From Streptomyces flavochromogenes (GTDB lineage Bacteria; Actinomycetota; Actinomycetes; Streptomycetales; Streptomycetaceae), in assembly GCF_000717595.1 (NCBI RefSeq), contig NZ_JNZO01000023.1, positions 1 to 64,000 of the forward strand: 64,000 nt of DNA, in the 5' to 3' direction. Positions within the stretch are counted from its first letter, which is position 1, and each line of letters starts with the position of its first letter. Below, in pieces: positions 45,140-53,679 of this stretch. The notes beneath the pieces were generated by a model. That model did not search any database. It was not told the origin of the DNA and saw only the letters and a program-made list of their open reading frames with translations. A program made the position numbers and the translations under genes.

Positions 45140-45169
45140 GGGGGCGCCGCTCGGCTGAGCGGCGCCCCC
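45140..45169 (+). terminator. Terminator after the VirD4-like gene
   Basis: A perfect 13-bp stem (GGGGGCGCCGCTC, 45140-45152, with its complement at 45157-45169) is closed by GGCT. It lies 25 bases before the PucR gene. Confidence 0.8.
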
Positions 45170-45194
45170 TCGCTCAAAGGTCCGACGGTCCCCA

Positions 45195-46751
45195 ATGCCG
45201 CCCACCCTCGCCTCCCTCGTCCAGCACTCCTCCCTGAAGCTCGTCGTCCGGGCGGGGGAGGACCGGCTGGACACCCCCGTCCGCTGGGCGCACGTCAGCG
45301 AGCTCGCCGACCCCGTTCCGTACATGGAGGGCGGCGAGCTCCTCCTCACCACCGCGCTCACGCTCGACGCGGAGGACCTGGAGGCGATGCGCCGCTACGT
45401 GCGGCGGCTGCTCGGCGCGGGGGTCGTCGGGCTCGGCTTCGCCGTCGGGGTCAACTACGACGAGATCCCGCCCGCCCTGCTCGACGCCGCCCGCGACGAG
45501 CACCTGCCCCTCCTCGAAGTGCCGCGCCGGACCCCCTTCCTCGCCATCAGCAAGGCCGTGTCCGCGGCCATCTCCGCCGACCAGTACCGCGCCGTCACCG
45601 CCGGCTTCGAGGCCCAGCGCGAGCTGACCCGCGCCGCGCTCGCCGAAGGCCCCGAGGCCGTCGTCGCCCGGCTCGCCGCCCACGTCGACGGCTGGGCCGC
45701 GCTCTACGACACCTCCGGCACCGTCGTCGCCGTGTCGCCCGACTGGGCGGCGCGCCGGGCCGCCCGCCTCACCCCCGACGTCGAGCGGCTGCGCGACCGG
45801 CCCGCGCCCGCCAGCGCCGTCGTCGGCGGTACGGACGACCGCGTCGAGCTCCAGTCGCTCGGCACCGGACGGCGCGTCCGCGGCGCCCTCGCCGTCGGCA
45901 CCGGCGCACCCCTCGGGACTGCCGAGCGGTACGCGGTGCACTCGGCGATCGCCCTGCTCACCCTCACGACGGAACGCTCCCGTTCGCTCCAGGCCGCCGA
46001 ACAGCGCCTCGGCGCCGCGGTCCTGAAGATGATGCTCGCCGGTCAGCCGGACCACGCGCGTGCGGTGGCCGGTGATGTGTACGGCGGGCTGCTCGACGCC
46101 CCCTTCCGGCTCCTCGTCGCCGAACCCGCCGGAGGCGACCCCACCGGCGAGCCGGCGCTGCAGGTCCTCGCCGAGGCCCTGGAGTCGGCGGCCGCACGCG
46201 CGGGCGAGGCGGTGCTCGCGGTCCCCGAGAGCGAACAGCGGCTCGTCGTCCTCGCCGGCGACGCGGGCGCGGTCGTCGCCGCCTGCGAGGGCTACGCCGA
46301 ACGGGACGCCGAGGACGCGGGCCTCACCATCGGCCTCTCGGCCCCGGCCGGCCCGATCACCGCCGCCACCGCGTACAAGCAGGCGGAACAGGCCCTCTCG
46401 GTGGCGAGGCGGCGCGGCAAGGCTCTCGTCGAGCACGAGGACCTCGCGGCGGGCTCGGTCCTGCCGCTCCTCGCCGACGACGCCGTCCGCGCCTTCGCCG
46501 ACGGGATGCTCCGCGCCCTCCGGGACCACGACGCGACGGGCCGCGGCGATCTCGTCGCCTCGCTGCGCGCCTGGCTCTCCCGGCACGGCCAGTGGGACGC
46601 GGCCGCGGCCGACCTGGGCGTCCACCGGCACACCCTGCGCTACCGGATGCGGCGGGTGGAGGAGATCCTCGGCCGCTCGCTCGACGACCCGGACGTACGG
46701 ATGGAGCTGTGGCTGGCGCTGAAGGCGACGGGGGAGGACGGCACGGAGTAG
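45195..46751 (+). CDS. PucR-family transcriptional regulator
   Basis: A regulator of 518 residues. It has the PucR N-terminal purine catabolism domain (LDTPVRWAHVSELADPVPYM, then GGELLLTTAL), a central GGDEF-like sensing region and a C-terminal PucR helix-turn-helix (WDAAAADLGVHRHTLRYRMR). Such proteins activate genes for purine or amino acid use. It sits between gabT and the third aldehyde dehydrogenase, so it may control GABA catabolism (inference). Start at ATG 45195, with AAAGG about 14 bases upstream as a weak ribosome binding site. Confidence 0.88.
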   Translation: MPPTLASLVQHSSLKLVVRAGEDRLDTPVRWAHVSELADPVPYMEGGELLLTTALTLDAEDLEAMRRYVRRLLGAGVVGLGFAVGVNYDEIPPALLDAARDEHLPLLEVPRRTPFLAISKAVSAAISADQYRAVTAGFEAQRELTRAALAEGPEAVVARLAAHVDGWAALYDTSGTVVAVSPDWAARRAARLTPDVERLRDRPAPASAVVGGTDDRVELQSLGTGRRVRGALAVGTGAPLGTAERYAVHSAIALLTLTTERSRSLQAAEQRLGAAVLKMMLAGQPDHARAVAGDVYGGLLDAPFRLLVAEPAGGDPTGEPALQVLAEALESAAARAGEAVLAVPESEQRLVVLAGDAGAVVAACEGYAERDAEDAGLTIGLSAPAGPITAATAYKQAEQALSVARRRGKALVEHEDLAAGSVLPLLADDAVRAFADGMLRALRDHDATGRGDLVASLRAWLSRHGQWDAAAADLGVHRHTLRYRMRRVEEILGRSLDDPDVRMELWLALKATGEDGTE

Positions 46752-46785
46752 CGATGTGGCGGAGTAGCGGAGTGGTGGAGTAGCG
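46745..46785. repeat. Nine-base unit repeated with a 16-base period
   Basis: GGAGTAGCG occurs at 46745-46753, 46761-46769 and 46777-46785, exactly 16 bases apart. The first copy contains the stop codon of the PucR gene. Confidence 0.75.
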
Positions 46786-46871
46786 CGGCTGGTGGTGGTC
46801 GGTCTCCCCGCCGCGTGCCGTCCGTGGTGCGGCCCCCGCTGGGCGCCTCCGTCCCCGGTGCCGCAGGGACC

Positions 46872-47069
46872 CTAGTTGTCCCCGCCGCCGTCGTCCCCGC
46901 CGCCCCCGACCCTCCTGCGTCGGTTGCCGCTGCGCACCACGTTCCCGAGCGCCAGGGTCACGGCGGCGACCCCTCGCACCCAGCGGGGGCCGCCCCGAGC
47001 GGCCCACACCACGCAGACGCAGCCTCCGATCGCGAGCACCAGGACGCCGGTCAACGCGAGCACGATCAT
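46872..47069 (-). CDS. Small single-pass membrane protein
   Basis: A protein of 65 residues. A hydrophobic N-terminus (MIVLALTGVLVLAIGGCVCV) is followed by WAARGGPRWVRGVAAVTLAL, then a basic segment RRRR and a Gly/Asp-rich tail. The ATG at 47069 has an AGGGGG run about 7 bases upstream, and coding stops at 46872. I do not know the family. The gene is convergent with the PucR regulator and divergent from the EamA exporter. Confidence 0.6.
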   Translation of the reverse strand: MIVLALTGVLVLAIGGCVCVVWAARGGPRWVRGVAAVTLALGNVVRSGNRRRRVGGGGDDGGGDN

Positions 47070-47175
47070 GCGAGTCCCCCTGTGTTTCGTCTCCCTCCAC
47101 CGCTTCCGCGGCGGGTCCGGACATCCTGTCATTACCCGAAAACGTTCACCGCGCGCCCGCGTACAGGCCTCCGCC

Positions 47176-47191
47176 TGCCCGAATGCGGGCA
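47176..47191. promoter_or_regulatory. Inverted repeat before the EamA gene
   Basis: TGCCCGAATGCGGGCA is a 6-bp inverted repeat with a 4-base centre, 44 bases upstream of the EamA start in the divergent gap. It is a possible operator, although a short hairpin is also possible. Confidence 0.4.
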
Positions 47192-47234
47192 ATTCTCTTG
47201 GTCATCGGGCCTTTCAGTCCCTACTCTCCTGCTC

Positions 47235-48299
47235 ATGACAAGCCCCGCCGTCGATCCGGCCCCCGAGGCACCCCAGGCCGCTCCCGAACCCGAGTCCCGT
47301 ACCCCCGCGCGTGCGACCGCGACGACCGTGACCACCCCGACGACCGTGACCACCGCGACCGCAGGGCTCACCGCGACGCCCGTCCCCGCCGTCGCGACCG
47401 CCGCCGCGACCCGTCGGATCTCCGGGGCCGTCTGGGCCGCGCTCGGCATCGTGTACGTCGTCTGGGGCTCCACGTACCTCGGCATCCGGATCGCCGTCGA
47501 GACGATGCCGCCGTTCCTCTCCTCCGGCGTCCGCTTCGTCACCGCCGGCCTGCTCCTCGCCGGGATCATCGCCTGGCGACAGGGTCCCGCCGCCCTCAAG
47601 GTCGACCGGCGGCAGCTCGGGTCGGCCGTGCTCGTCGGTCTGCTCCTGATCCTCGGCGGCAACGCCCTCGTCGTCCTCGCCGAGACCTCCATACCCTCCG
47701 GCCTGGCCGCCCTCCTCATCTCCGTCGTCCCGGCCTGGGTCGTGATCCTGAAGGCCGCCACCGGCCGGCGGCCGAGCGCGGGCGGTCTCGCCGGAGTGCT
47801 CCTGGGGCTCGTGGGGCTCGCCGTGCTCACCCTGCCGGGGATCAGCGGTGAGGTGAAGGTCGGCGGGGTCGTCCTCGTCGTGGTCGCGACCCTGCTGTGG
47901 TCCGTCGGGTCGTTCTCCTCCGCGCGCCTCCCGATGCCCGCGAACCCCTTCACCGCCAGTGCGTACGAGATGATCGCGGGCGGTCTCGCCGGCGCGGCCC
48001 TCGGCCTGTTCCGGGGCGAGCACCACGGCCTCGACCTGGCCGAGATCTCGACCCGCTCGTGGGTCGCGCTCGGCTATCTGATCGTCTTCGGCTCGCTGAT
48101 CGCCTTCACCGCGTACGCGTGGCTCCTGCAGGCCGCACCGCTCTCGCTCGTCGCCACGTACGCGTACGTGAACCCCGTCGTCGCGGTCGCCCTCGGTGCC
48201 CTCGTCCTGAACGAGGCGCTGTCGTGGCCCATCGTCCTCGGCGGCGCGATCGTCGTCGGCGGAGTCTGTCTCATCGTCTCGACGGAACGGCGCGGATGA
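47235..48299 (+). CDS. EamA-family (DMT) exporter
   Basis: A drug/metabolite transporter of 354 residues. A Thr/Ala/Pro-rich N-terminal extension of about 65 residues precedes ten membrane segments. The first EamA repeat has YVVWGSTYLGIRIAVET, and the second repeat has AFTAYAWLLQAAPLSLVATY and NPVVAVALGALVLNEALSW. Such proteins often export amino acids or diamines. Export of GABA or a related amine would fit the neighbours but is a guess. ATG at 47235. Confidence 0.85.
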   Translation: MTSPAVDPAPEAPQAAPEPESRTPARATATTVTTPTTVTTATAGLTATPVPAVATAAATRRISGAVWAALGIVYVVWGSTYLGIRIAVETMPPFLSSGVRFVTAGLLLAGIIAWRQGPAALKVDRRQLGSAVLVGLLLILGGNALVVLAETSIPSGLAALLISVVPAWVVILKAATGRRPSAGGLAGVLLGLVGLAVLTLPGISGEVKVGGVVLVVVATLLWSVGSFSSARLPMPANPFTASAYEMIAGGLAGAALGLFRGEHHGLDLAEISTRSWVALGYLIVFGSLIAFTAYAWLLQAAPLSLVATYAYVNPVVAVALGALVLNEALSWPIVLGGAIVVGGVCLIVSTERRG

Positions 48300-48317
48300 C
48301 CCGGCGGCCTCCGGTGC

Positions 48318-48400
48318 GCCACCTCCTGGCCGTCCTCTGCACCTCCTGATCGTCTTCCCGCGCACCTCCTGATCGTTCTCGCCTCGCAGCACCTCCTCCC
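48318..48400. repeat. CACCTCCT-containing imperfect repeats
   Basis: CACCTCCT occurs four times (near 48320, 48340, 48363 and 48390). The middle two lie in longer copies, GCACCTCCTGATCGTCTTCC and GCACCTCCTGATCGTTCTCG. Spacings are about 21, 23 and 27 bases. The repeats fill part of the gap between the EamA gene and aldehyde dehydrogenase 3, and I see nothing else there but the ribosome binding site region. Confidence 0.6.
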
Positions 48401-48602
48401 GTGCGGCGCCGCCCGAACGTTCTCCCGTGTGGCGGCCCCAGAACGCTCCCGTCCCCTGAGGCGACTCCCCCTCTTCGGCCAATTCGGACAGAGGTTCCGA
48501 CCCATCACTCCACACCGGACAAGCCCACGCCCGCCGCCCCGGCCCTAACGTGTCACGAGAGCAATCGCTCGCACCCCCCGATACGGAAAGGGCCGGGACG
48601 CA

Positions 48603-50048
48603 ATGACGACCACCCACGCCTTCTGGCTCGCCGGCCGCGAGGCCACCGGCGAGGCCACCTTCGACGTCACGAACTCCTTCGACGGACGTCTGGTCGGCAA
48701 GGTCAGCGTGCCCACCGAGGCCCAGGTCGAGGAGGCCGTCGCCGCCGCGCACGCCGTCGTCGACGAGTTCGCCGCGACCCCGGCGCACGTCCGCGCCGCC
48801 GCCCTCGACCACGTGTCGAAGCGGCTCGCCGAGCGCACCGAGGAGATCGCCCTGGTGATCTCCGCCGAGAACGGCAAGCCCATCAAGTGGGCCCGCGGCG
48901 AGGTAGGCCGTGCCGTCTCCGTCTTCCGTTTCGCCGCCGAGGAGGCCCGCCGCTGGAACGCCGGCGAGGCCCAGCGCCTGGACACCGAGGCCGGTGGTGC
49001 GGGCCGCCTCGCGCTGACCCGCCGTATCCCCAAGGGTGTCGTCCTCGGCATCGCGCCGTTCAACTTCCCGCTGAACCTCAGCGCCCACAAGGTCGCCCCG
49101 GCCATCGCCGTCGGCGCCCCGATCATCCTCAAGCCGGCGCCGTCGACTCCGATCTCCTCCCTGATCCTGGGCGAGATCCTGGCCGAGACCGACCTGCCGG
49201 CCGGCTCCTGGTCGATCCTGACCGTGCCGAACGACCGCATGCCCGCCCTCGTCAAGGACGAGCGCCTTCCGGTCATCTCGTTCACCGGCTCCGACACCGT
49301 CGGCTACGCCATCCAGCAGTCGGTGCCCCACAAGCACTGCACCCTGGAGCTCGGCGGCAACGCCGCGGCCGTCGTCCTCCCCGACTGGTCCTCCGAGGAG
49401 GACCTGGACTGGGCGGCGAGCCGTATCGCCACCTTCTCCAACTACCAGGGCGGCCAGTCCTGCATCTCCGTCCAGCGCGTGATCGTCGACTCCTCCGTCC
49501 ACGACCGCCTGCTGCCGAAGATCGTCGCCGCCGTCGAGGCGCAGGTCACCGGTGACCCGTCCGACGCCGCCACCGACGTCGGCCCGCTGGTCGACGAGGC
49601 CGCCGCGAAGCGCGTCGAGTCCTGGGTGGACGAGGCCGTCGCCGCCGGCGCCAAGCTCCTCGTGGGCGGCAAGCGCGAGGGCGCGACCTACGCCCCGACC
49701 GTGCTCACCGAGCTCCCGGCGGACGTCACGCTGGCCCGTGCCGAGGTCTTCGGCCCGGTCCTGACCATCGCCAGGGTCGACGGCGAGGCCGAGGCGTTCG
49801 CCGCGGTCAACGACTCCGACTTCGGCCTCCAGGCCGGTGTCTTCACCCACGACCTCCAGGCCGCCTTCCGCGCCCACCGCGCGCTGGAGGTCGGCGGCGT
49901 GATCGTCGGCGACGTCCCCTCGTACCGCGCCGACCAGATGCCGTACGGCGGCGCCAAGCGCTCCGGCGTCGGCCGCGAGGGCGTCAAGTACGCGATGGAC
50001 GACTACACCTACGAGCGCGTCCTCGTCCTGACGGGCCTCGCCCTCTAG
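48603..50048 (+). CDS. NAD(P)-dependent aldehyde dehydrogenase (copy 3)
   Basis: An aldehyde dehydrogenase of 481 residues. The catalytic Cys is in GGQSCISVQR, the Glu in LELGGNAAAVV, and the cofactor loop in APFNFPLNLSAHK. The C-terminus DQMPYGGAKRSGVGREG differs from the two aminobutyraldehyde enzymes, so it belongs to another branch. Because it follows gabT and a regulator, succinate semialdehyde is the leading candidate substrate, but a methylglyoxal or lactaldehyde role cannot be excluded. The ATG at 48603 follows AAAGGG. Confidence 0.88.
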   Translation: MTTTHAFWLAGREATGEATFDVTNSFDGRLVGKVSVPTEAQVEEAVAAAHAVVDEFAATPAHVRAAALDHVSKRLAERTEEIALVISAENGKPIKWARGEVGRAVSVFRFAAEEARRWNAGEAQRLDTEAGGAGRLALTRRIPKGVVLGIAPFNFPLNLSAHKVAPAIAVGAPIILKPAPSTPISSLILGEILAETDLPAGSWSILTVPNDRMPALVKDERLPVISFTGSDTVGYAIQQSVPHKHCTLELGGNAAAVVLPDWSSEEDLDWAASRIATFSNYQGGQSCISVQRVIVDSSVHDRLLPKIVAAVEAQVTGDPSDAATDVGPLVDEAAAKRVESWVDEAVAAGAKLLVGGKREGATYAPTVLTELPADVTLARAEVFGPVLTIARVDGEAEAFAAVNDSDFGLQAGVFTHDLQAAFRAHRALEVGGVIVGDVPSYRADQMPYGGAKRSGVGREGVKYAMDDYTYERVLVLTGLAL

Positions 50049-50102
50049 GCGTACGGCGCGCGGCGCGCGGCGTACCTCGTACGGCGCACGTCCACGAGAC
50101 CG

Positions 50103-50139
50103 GGCGGTCCGAACCCACTGTGCGGGGGTTCGGGCCGCC
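50103..50139 (+). terminator. Terminator after aldehyde dehydrogenase 3
   Basis: A 14-bp stem (50103-50116 with 50126-50139, one G-T pair) has a 9-base loop and is followed by TTTCG. Confidence 0.8.
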
Positions 50140-50231
50140 TTTCGCCGTACGGCCGGGGCTCCGGCCGGTCTTCCGCCTGTCCGTACCCGCAGAAATCGGG
50201 TACGACGGACAGTGAGACCGAGGAGGTGTCC

Positions 50232-52154
50232 ATGTCCGCCCCCACCCAGCGGCCCAAGGTCACCGCACACGAGGCCCGGCAGACCGCCGAGGCCGCACGT
50301 GAGCGGGACTGGCACAAGCCGAGCTTCGCCAGGGAACTCTTCCTCGGCCGGTTCCGGCTCGACCTCGTCCATCCCCACCCGCTCCCCGCCGACGAGGACG
50401 CCCGGCGCGGCGAGGCCTTCCTGGCCGCCCTCCGCACGTTCTGCGAGACCCGGATCGACGGCGCGCGGATCGAGCGCGAGGCCCGCATCCCCGACGAGAC
50501 GCTCGCCGGCCTCAAGGAGCTCGGCGCGCTCGGGATGAAGATCGACCGGAAGTACGGCGGTCTCGGCCTCACGCAGCTGTACTACAACCGGGCCCTCGCG
50601 CTCGTGGGTTCCGCGAGCCCCGCGGTCGGCGCCCTGCTCTCCGCGCATCAGTCGATCGGCGTACCGCAGCCGCTGAAACTCTTCGGCACCCAGGAGCAGA
50701 AGGACGCCTTCCTGCCCCGGCTGGCCCGTACGGACATCTCCGCGTTTCTGCTGACCGAGCCGGACGTCGGCTCCGACCCGGCGCGGCTGGCCACCACGGC
50801 GGTACCGGACGGGGACACGTACGTCCTCGACGGCGTGAAGCTCTGGACCACCAACGGCGTCATCGCCGACCTGCTCGTCGTCATGGCCCGTGTGCCCGCC
50901 TCGGACGGGCATCGCGGCGGCATCACCGCCTTCGTCGTCGAGGCCGGCTCGCCCGGCATCACCGTCGAGCACCGCAACGCCTTCATGGGCCTGCGCGGAC
51001 TCGAGAACGGCGTCACCCGCTTCCACGGCGTCCGGGTCCCCGCCGAGAACCGCATCGGCCCCGAGGGCGCCGGCCTCAAGATCGCCCTCACCACCCTCAA
51101 CACCGGCCGGCTCTCGCTCCCCGCCACCTGCGCGGGCGCCGGCAAGTGGTGCCTGAAGATCGCCCGCGAATGGGCGGGCGTCCGCGAGCAGTGGGGCGGG
51201 CCGGTCGGCCGCCACGAGGCCGTCGGCACCAAGATCTCCTTCATCGCGGCCACCACCTTCGCCCTGGAGGCGGTCGTCGACCTCGCCTCCCAGATGGCCG
51301 ACGAGGACCGCAACGACATCCGCATCGAGGCCGCCCTCGCAAAGCTGTACGGCTCCGAGATGGCCTGGCTCATCGCCGACGAACTCGTCCAGATCCGGGG
51401 CGGCCGCGGCTACGAGACCGCCGACTCCCTCGCCGCCCGCGGCGAACGCGCCGTCCCCGCCGAGCAGGTCCTGCGCGACCTGCGGATCAACCGGATCTTC
51501 GAGGGTTCGACCGAGATCATGCACCTGCTGATCGCCCGCGAGGCCGTCGACGCCCACCTCTCCGTCGCGGGGGACCTCATCGACCCCGGGAAGTCACTCG
51601 CCGACAAGGCGAGAGCGGGCGCGCGGGCGGGCGGCTTCTACGCCCGCTGGCTGCCGGGACTCGTGACGGGTCCGGGGCAACTGCCGAGCTCGTACGGCGA
51701 GTTCGGCGAGCTGGCGGTGCATCTCCGATACGTCGAACGAACCTCGCGCAGGCTTGCCCGCTCGACCTTCTACGCGATGTCCCGCTGGCAGGGCCGCATG
51801 GAGCTCAAGCAGGCCTTCCTGGGCCGGATCGTCGACATCGGCGCCGAACTCTTCGCGATGAGCGCGGCCTGTGTACGGGCCGAACTCCTGCGCACCACCG
51901 GCGACCACGGCCGGGAGGCCCAGCAGCTCGCGGACGCGTTCTGCCGGCAGGCCCGCCTGCGGATCGAGGAGCTGTTCGGACGGCTCCGGTCCAACACGGA
52001 CGAGGTCGACGGGCGGGTCGCCGAGGGGGTCCTGGCGGGCCGGTACGAGTGGCTGGAGGAGGGGATCGTGGACCCGGGCGACGAGGGCCCGTGGATCGCG
52101 GACGCGACACCGGGCCCCTCGACGGAACCGAACGCCCACCGCCGAGTCCCCTGA
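50232..52154 (+). CDS. Acyl-CoA dehydrogenase, long form
   Basis: A flavin-dependent acyl-CoA dehydrogenase of 640 residues that introduces a double bond into an acyl-CoA in beta-oxidation. The FAD region FLLTEPDVGSDPARLATTA and LWTTNGVIADLLVVMAR is typical, and the C-terminal IFEGSTEIMHLLIAREAVD closes the catalytic domain. About 170 further residues form an additional helical domain beyond the normal 380-residue family. The ATG at 50232 is chosen because AGGAGG (50221-50226) precedes it. An in-frame GTG lies inside that box. Confidence 0.9.
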   Translation: MSAPTQRPKVTAHEARQTAEAARERDWHKPSFARELFLGRFRLDLVHPHPLPADEDARRGEAFLAALRTFCETRIDGARIEREARIPDETLAGLKELGALGMKIDRKYGGLGLTQLYYNRALALVGSASPAVGALLSAHQSIGVPQPLKLFGTQEQKDAFLPRLARTDISAFLLTEPDVGSDPARLATTAVPDGDTYVLDGVKLWTTNGVIADLLVVMARVPASDGHRGGITAFVVEAGSPGITVEHRNAFMGLRGLENGVTRFHGVRVPAENRIGPEGAGLKIALTTLNTGRLSLPATCAGAGKWCLKIAREWAGVREQWGGPVGRHEAVGTKISFIAATTFALEAVVDLASQMADEDRNDIRIEAALAKLYGSEMAWLIADELVQIRGGRGYETADSLAARGERAVPAEQVLRDLRINRIFEGSTEIMHLLIAREAVDAHLSVAGDLIDPGKSLADKARAGARAGGFYARWLPGLVTGPGQLPSSYGEFGELAVHLRYVERTSRRLARSTFYAMSRWQGRMELKQAFLGRIVDIGAELFAMSAACVRAELLRTTGDHGREAQQLADAFCRQARLRIEELFGRLRSNTDEVDGRVAEGVLAGRYEWLEEGIVDPGDEGPWIADATPGPSTEPNAHRRVP

Positions 52155-52199
52155 CCCCCGGCGCCCCGGCCCCACGTCGGGGCATCCGCCGGGACGGAA

Positions 52200-52230
52200 C
52201 GGGTGGGCGCAACGGAACGGCGCCCACCCG
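52200..52230 (+). terminator. Terminator after acyl-CoA dehydrogenase
   Basis: The stem CGGGTGGGCGC pairs with GCGCCCACCCG (52200-52210 and 52220-52230) with a 9-base loop. The following bases to 52394 contain no other recognisable element. Confidence 0.7.
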
Positions 52231-52394
52231 CCCCCAGGACTTCGTCCAGGGGGACCCCCGAGCGGGACGATCGCCCCTGCGGCGGTGGCGAGGCACCGCC
52301 CCGCGAGGCGCGGCCCGCAGTCCCGCACGGCTCACCCCCGTCCACGGTGCGGACCGCGGCGCGACGGCCCCGTGCCGCACGGCAGGATGATCCC

Positions 52395-53645
52395 GTGACC
52401 GTCATCCACATCCCCGGCTCCAAGTCCGTCACCGCCCGCGCGCTCTTCCTCGCCGCCGCGGCCGAGGGCACCACCACCCTCCTCCGCCCCCTCGTCTCCG
52501 ACGACACCGAGGGCTTCGCCGAGGGTCTGACCGCCCTCGGTTACGCCGTCCGCCGCGAGAGCGACGCCTGGCACATCGAGGGCCGCCCCGCCGGCCCCGG
52601 CGCGGACTCCGCCGACGTCTACTGCCGTGACGGCGCCACCACCGCCCGCTTCCTGCCCACCCTCGCCGCCGCAGGCCACGGCACCTACCGCTTCGACGCC
52701 TCCGCCCAGATGCGGCGGCGCCCCCTCGGCCCGCTCAGCACCGCCCTGCGCGAGCTCGGCGTCGACCTGCGGCACGGAGGGCAGGAGGGGCACCATCCCC
52801 TCGACGTCCACGCCCACGGCGTGAAGGGCGGCGCGCTCACCCTCGACGCCGGCCAGTCCTCCCAGTACCTGACGGCCCTCCTCATGCTGGGTCCGCTCAC
52901 CGCCGAGGGTCTCGACATCACCGTCACCGACCTGGTGTCCGAGCCGTACGTCGAGATCACCCTCGCGATGATGCGCGACTTCGGAGCAGAGATCGCCGAG
53001 GAGCGAACCGAGGACGGCGGCCGTACCTACCGCGTCGCCCCCACCGGCTACCGCGCCCGTGCCTACGGCATCGAGCCCGACGCCTCCACCGCCAGCTACT
53101 TCTTCGCCGCCGCCGCTCTCGCACCCGGCCGCTCCGTCACCGTCCCCGGTCTCGGCACCGGCGCCCTCCAGGGCGACCTCGGCTTCGTCGACGTGCTGCG
53201 CCGCATGGGCGCCGACGTCGACATCACCGCCACGGGCACCACCGTCCGCTCCACCGGAACCCTGCGCGGCCTCACGGTCAACATGCGGGACATCTCCGAC
53301 ACCATGCCGACCCTCGCCGCCATCGCGCCCTTCGCCGACGGCCCGGTCCGCATCGAGGACGTGGCCAACACCCGGGTGAAGGAGTGCGACCGCCTCGACG
53401 CCTGTGCCGACAACCTGCGCCGCCTCGGCATCACCGTCGAGACCGGCCCCGACTGGATCGAGATCCACCCCGGAACGCCGGCCGGGCCCGTCGAGATCGC
53501 CACTCACGGCGACCACCGGATCGTCATGTCGTTCGCGGTCACCGGCCTGCGCACAGCCGGCATCACCTTCGACGACCCCGGCTGTGTGAAGAAGACGTTC
53601 CCCGACTTCCACCGGGTCTTCGACACGTTTGTCCACACCCCGTGA
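52395..53645 (+). CDS. aroA: EPSP synthase-like, 3-phosphoshikimate 1-carboxyvinyltransferase
   Basis: An enolpyruvyl transferase of 416 residues, expected to join PEP and shikimate-3-phosphate in the shikimate pathway. IHIPGSKSVTARAL is the first binding loop, GQSSQYLTALL a second, KECDRLDACADNLRRLG supplies the catalytic acid region and HGDHRIVMSF the C-terminal loop. Where typical enzymes have GNAGTAxR, this protein has RDGATTAR. This may be a second, specialised copy, and the usual copy would lie elsewhere. GTG start with AGGA 7 bases upstream. It is followed by dxr after 34 bases. Confidence 0.88.
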   Translation: MTVIHIPGSKSVTARALFLAAAAEGTTTLLRPLVSDDTEGFAEGLTALGYAVRRESDAWHIEGRPAGPGADSADVYCRDGATTARFLPTLAAAGHGTYRFDASAQMRRRPLGPLSTALRELGVDLRHGGQEGHHPLDVHAHGVKGGALTLDAGQSSQYLTALLMLGPLTAEGLDITVTDLVSEPYVEITLAMMRDFGAEIAEERTEDGGRTYRVAPTGYRARAYGIEPDASTASYFFAAAALAPGRSVTVPGLGTGALQGDLGFVDVLRRMGADVDITATGTTVRSTGTLRGLTVNMRDISDTMPTLAAIAPFADGPVRIEDVANTRVKECDRLDACADNLRRLGITVETGPDWIEIHPGTPAGPVEIATHGDHRIVMSFAVTGLRTAGITFDDPGCVKKTFPDFHRVFDTFVHTP

Positions 53646-53679
53646 AGACCGCACGGCGTTTGCGGCAAGAATGGGGGGC

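Noticed and set aside
47214..51557. A minus-strand open frame of about 1447 codons antisense to the EamA, aldehyde dehydrogenase and acyl-CoA dehydrogenase genes
   Set aside because: It is the complement of real genes in the GC-rich third-codon frame. It lacks recognisable domains and a start with a ribosome binding site.
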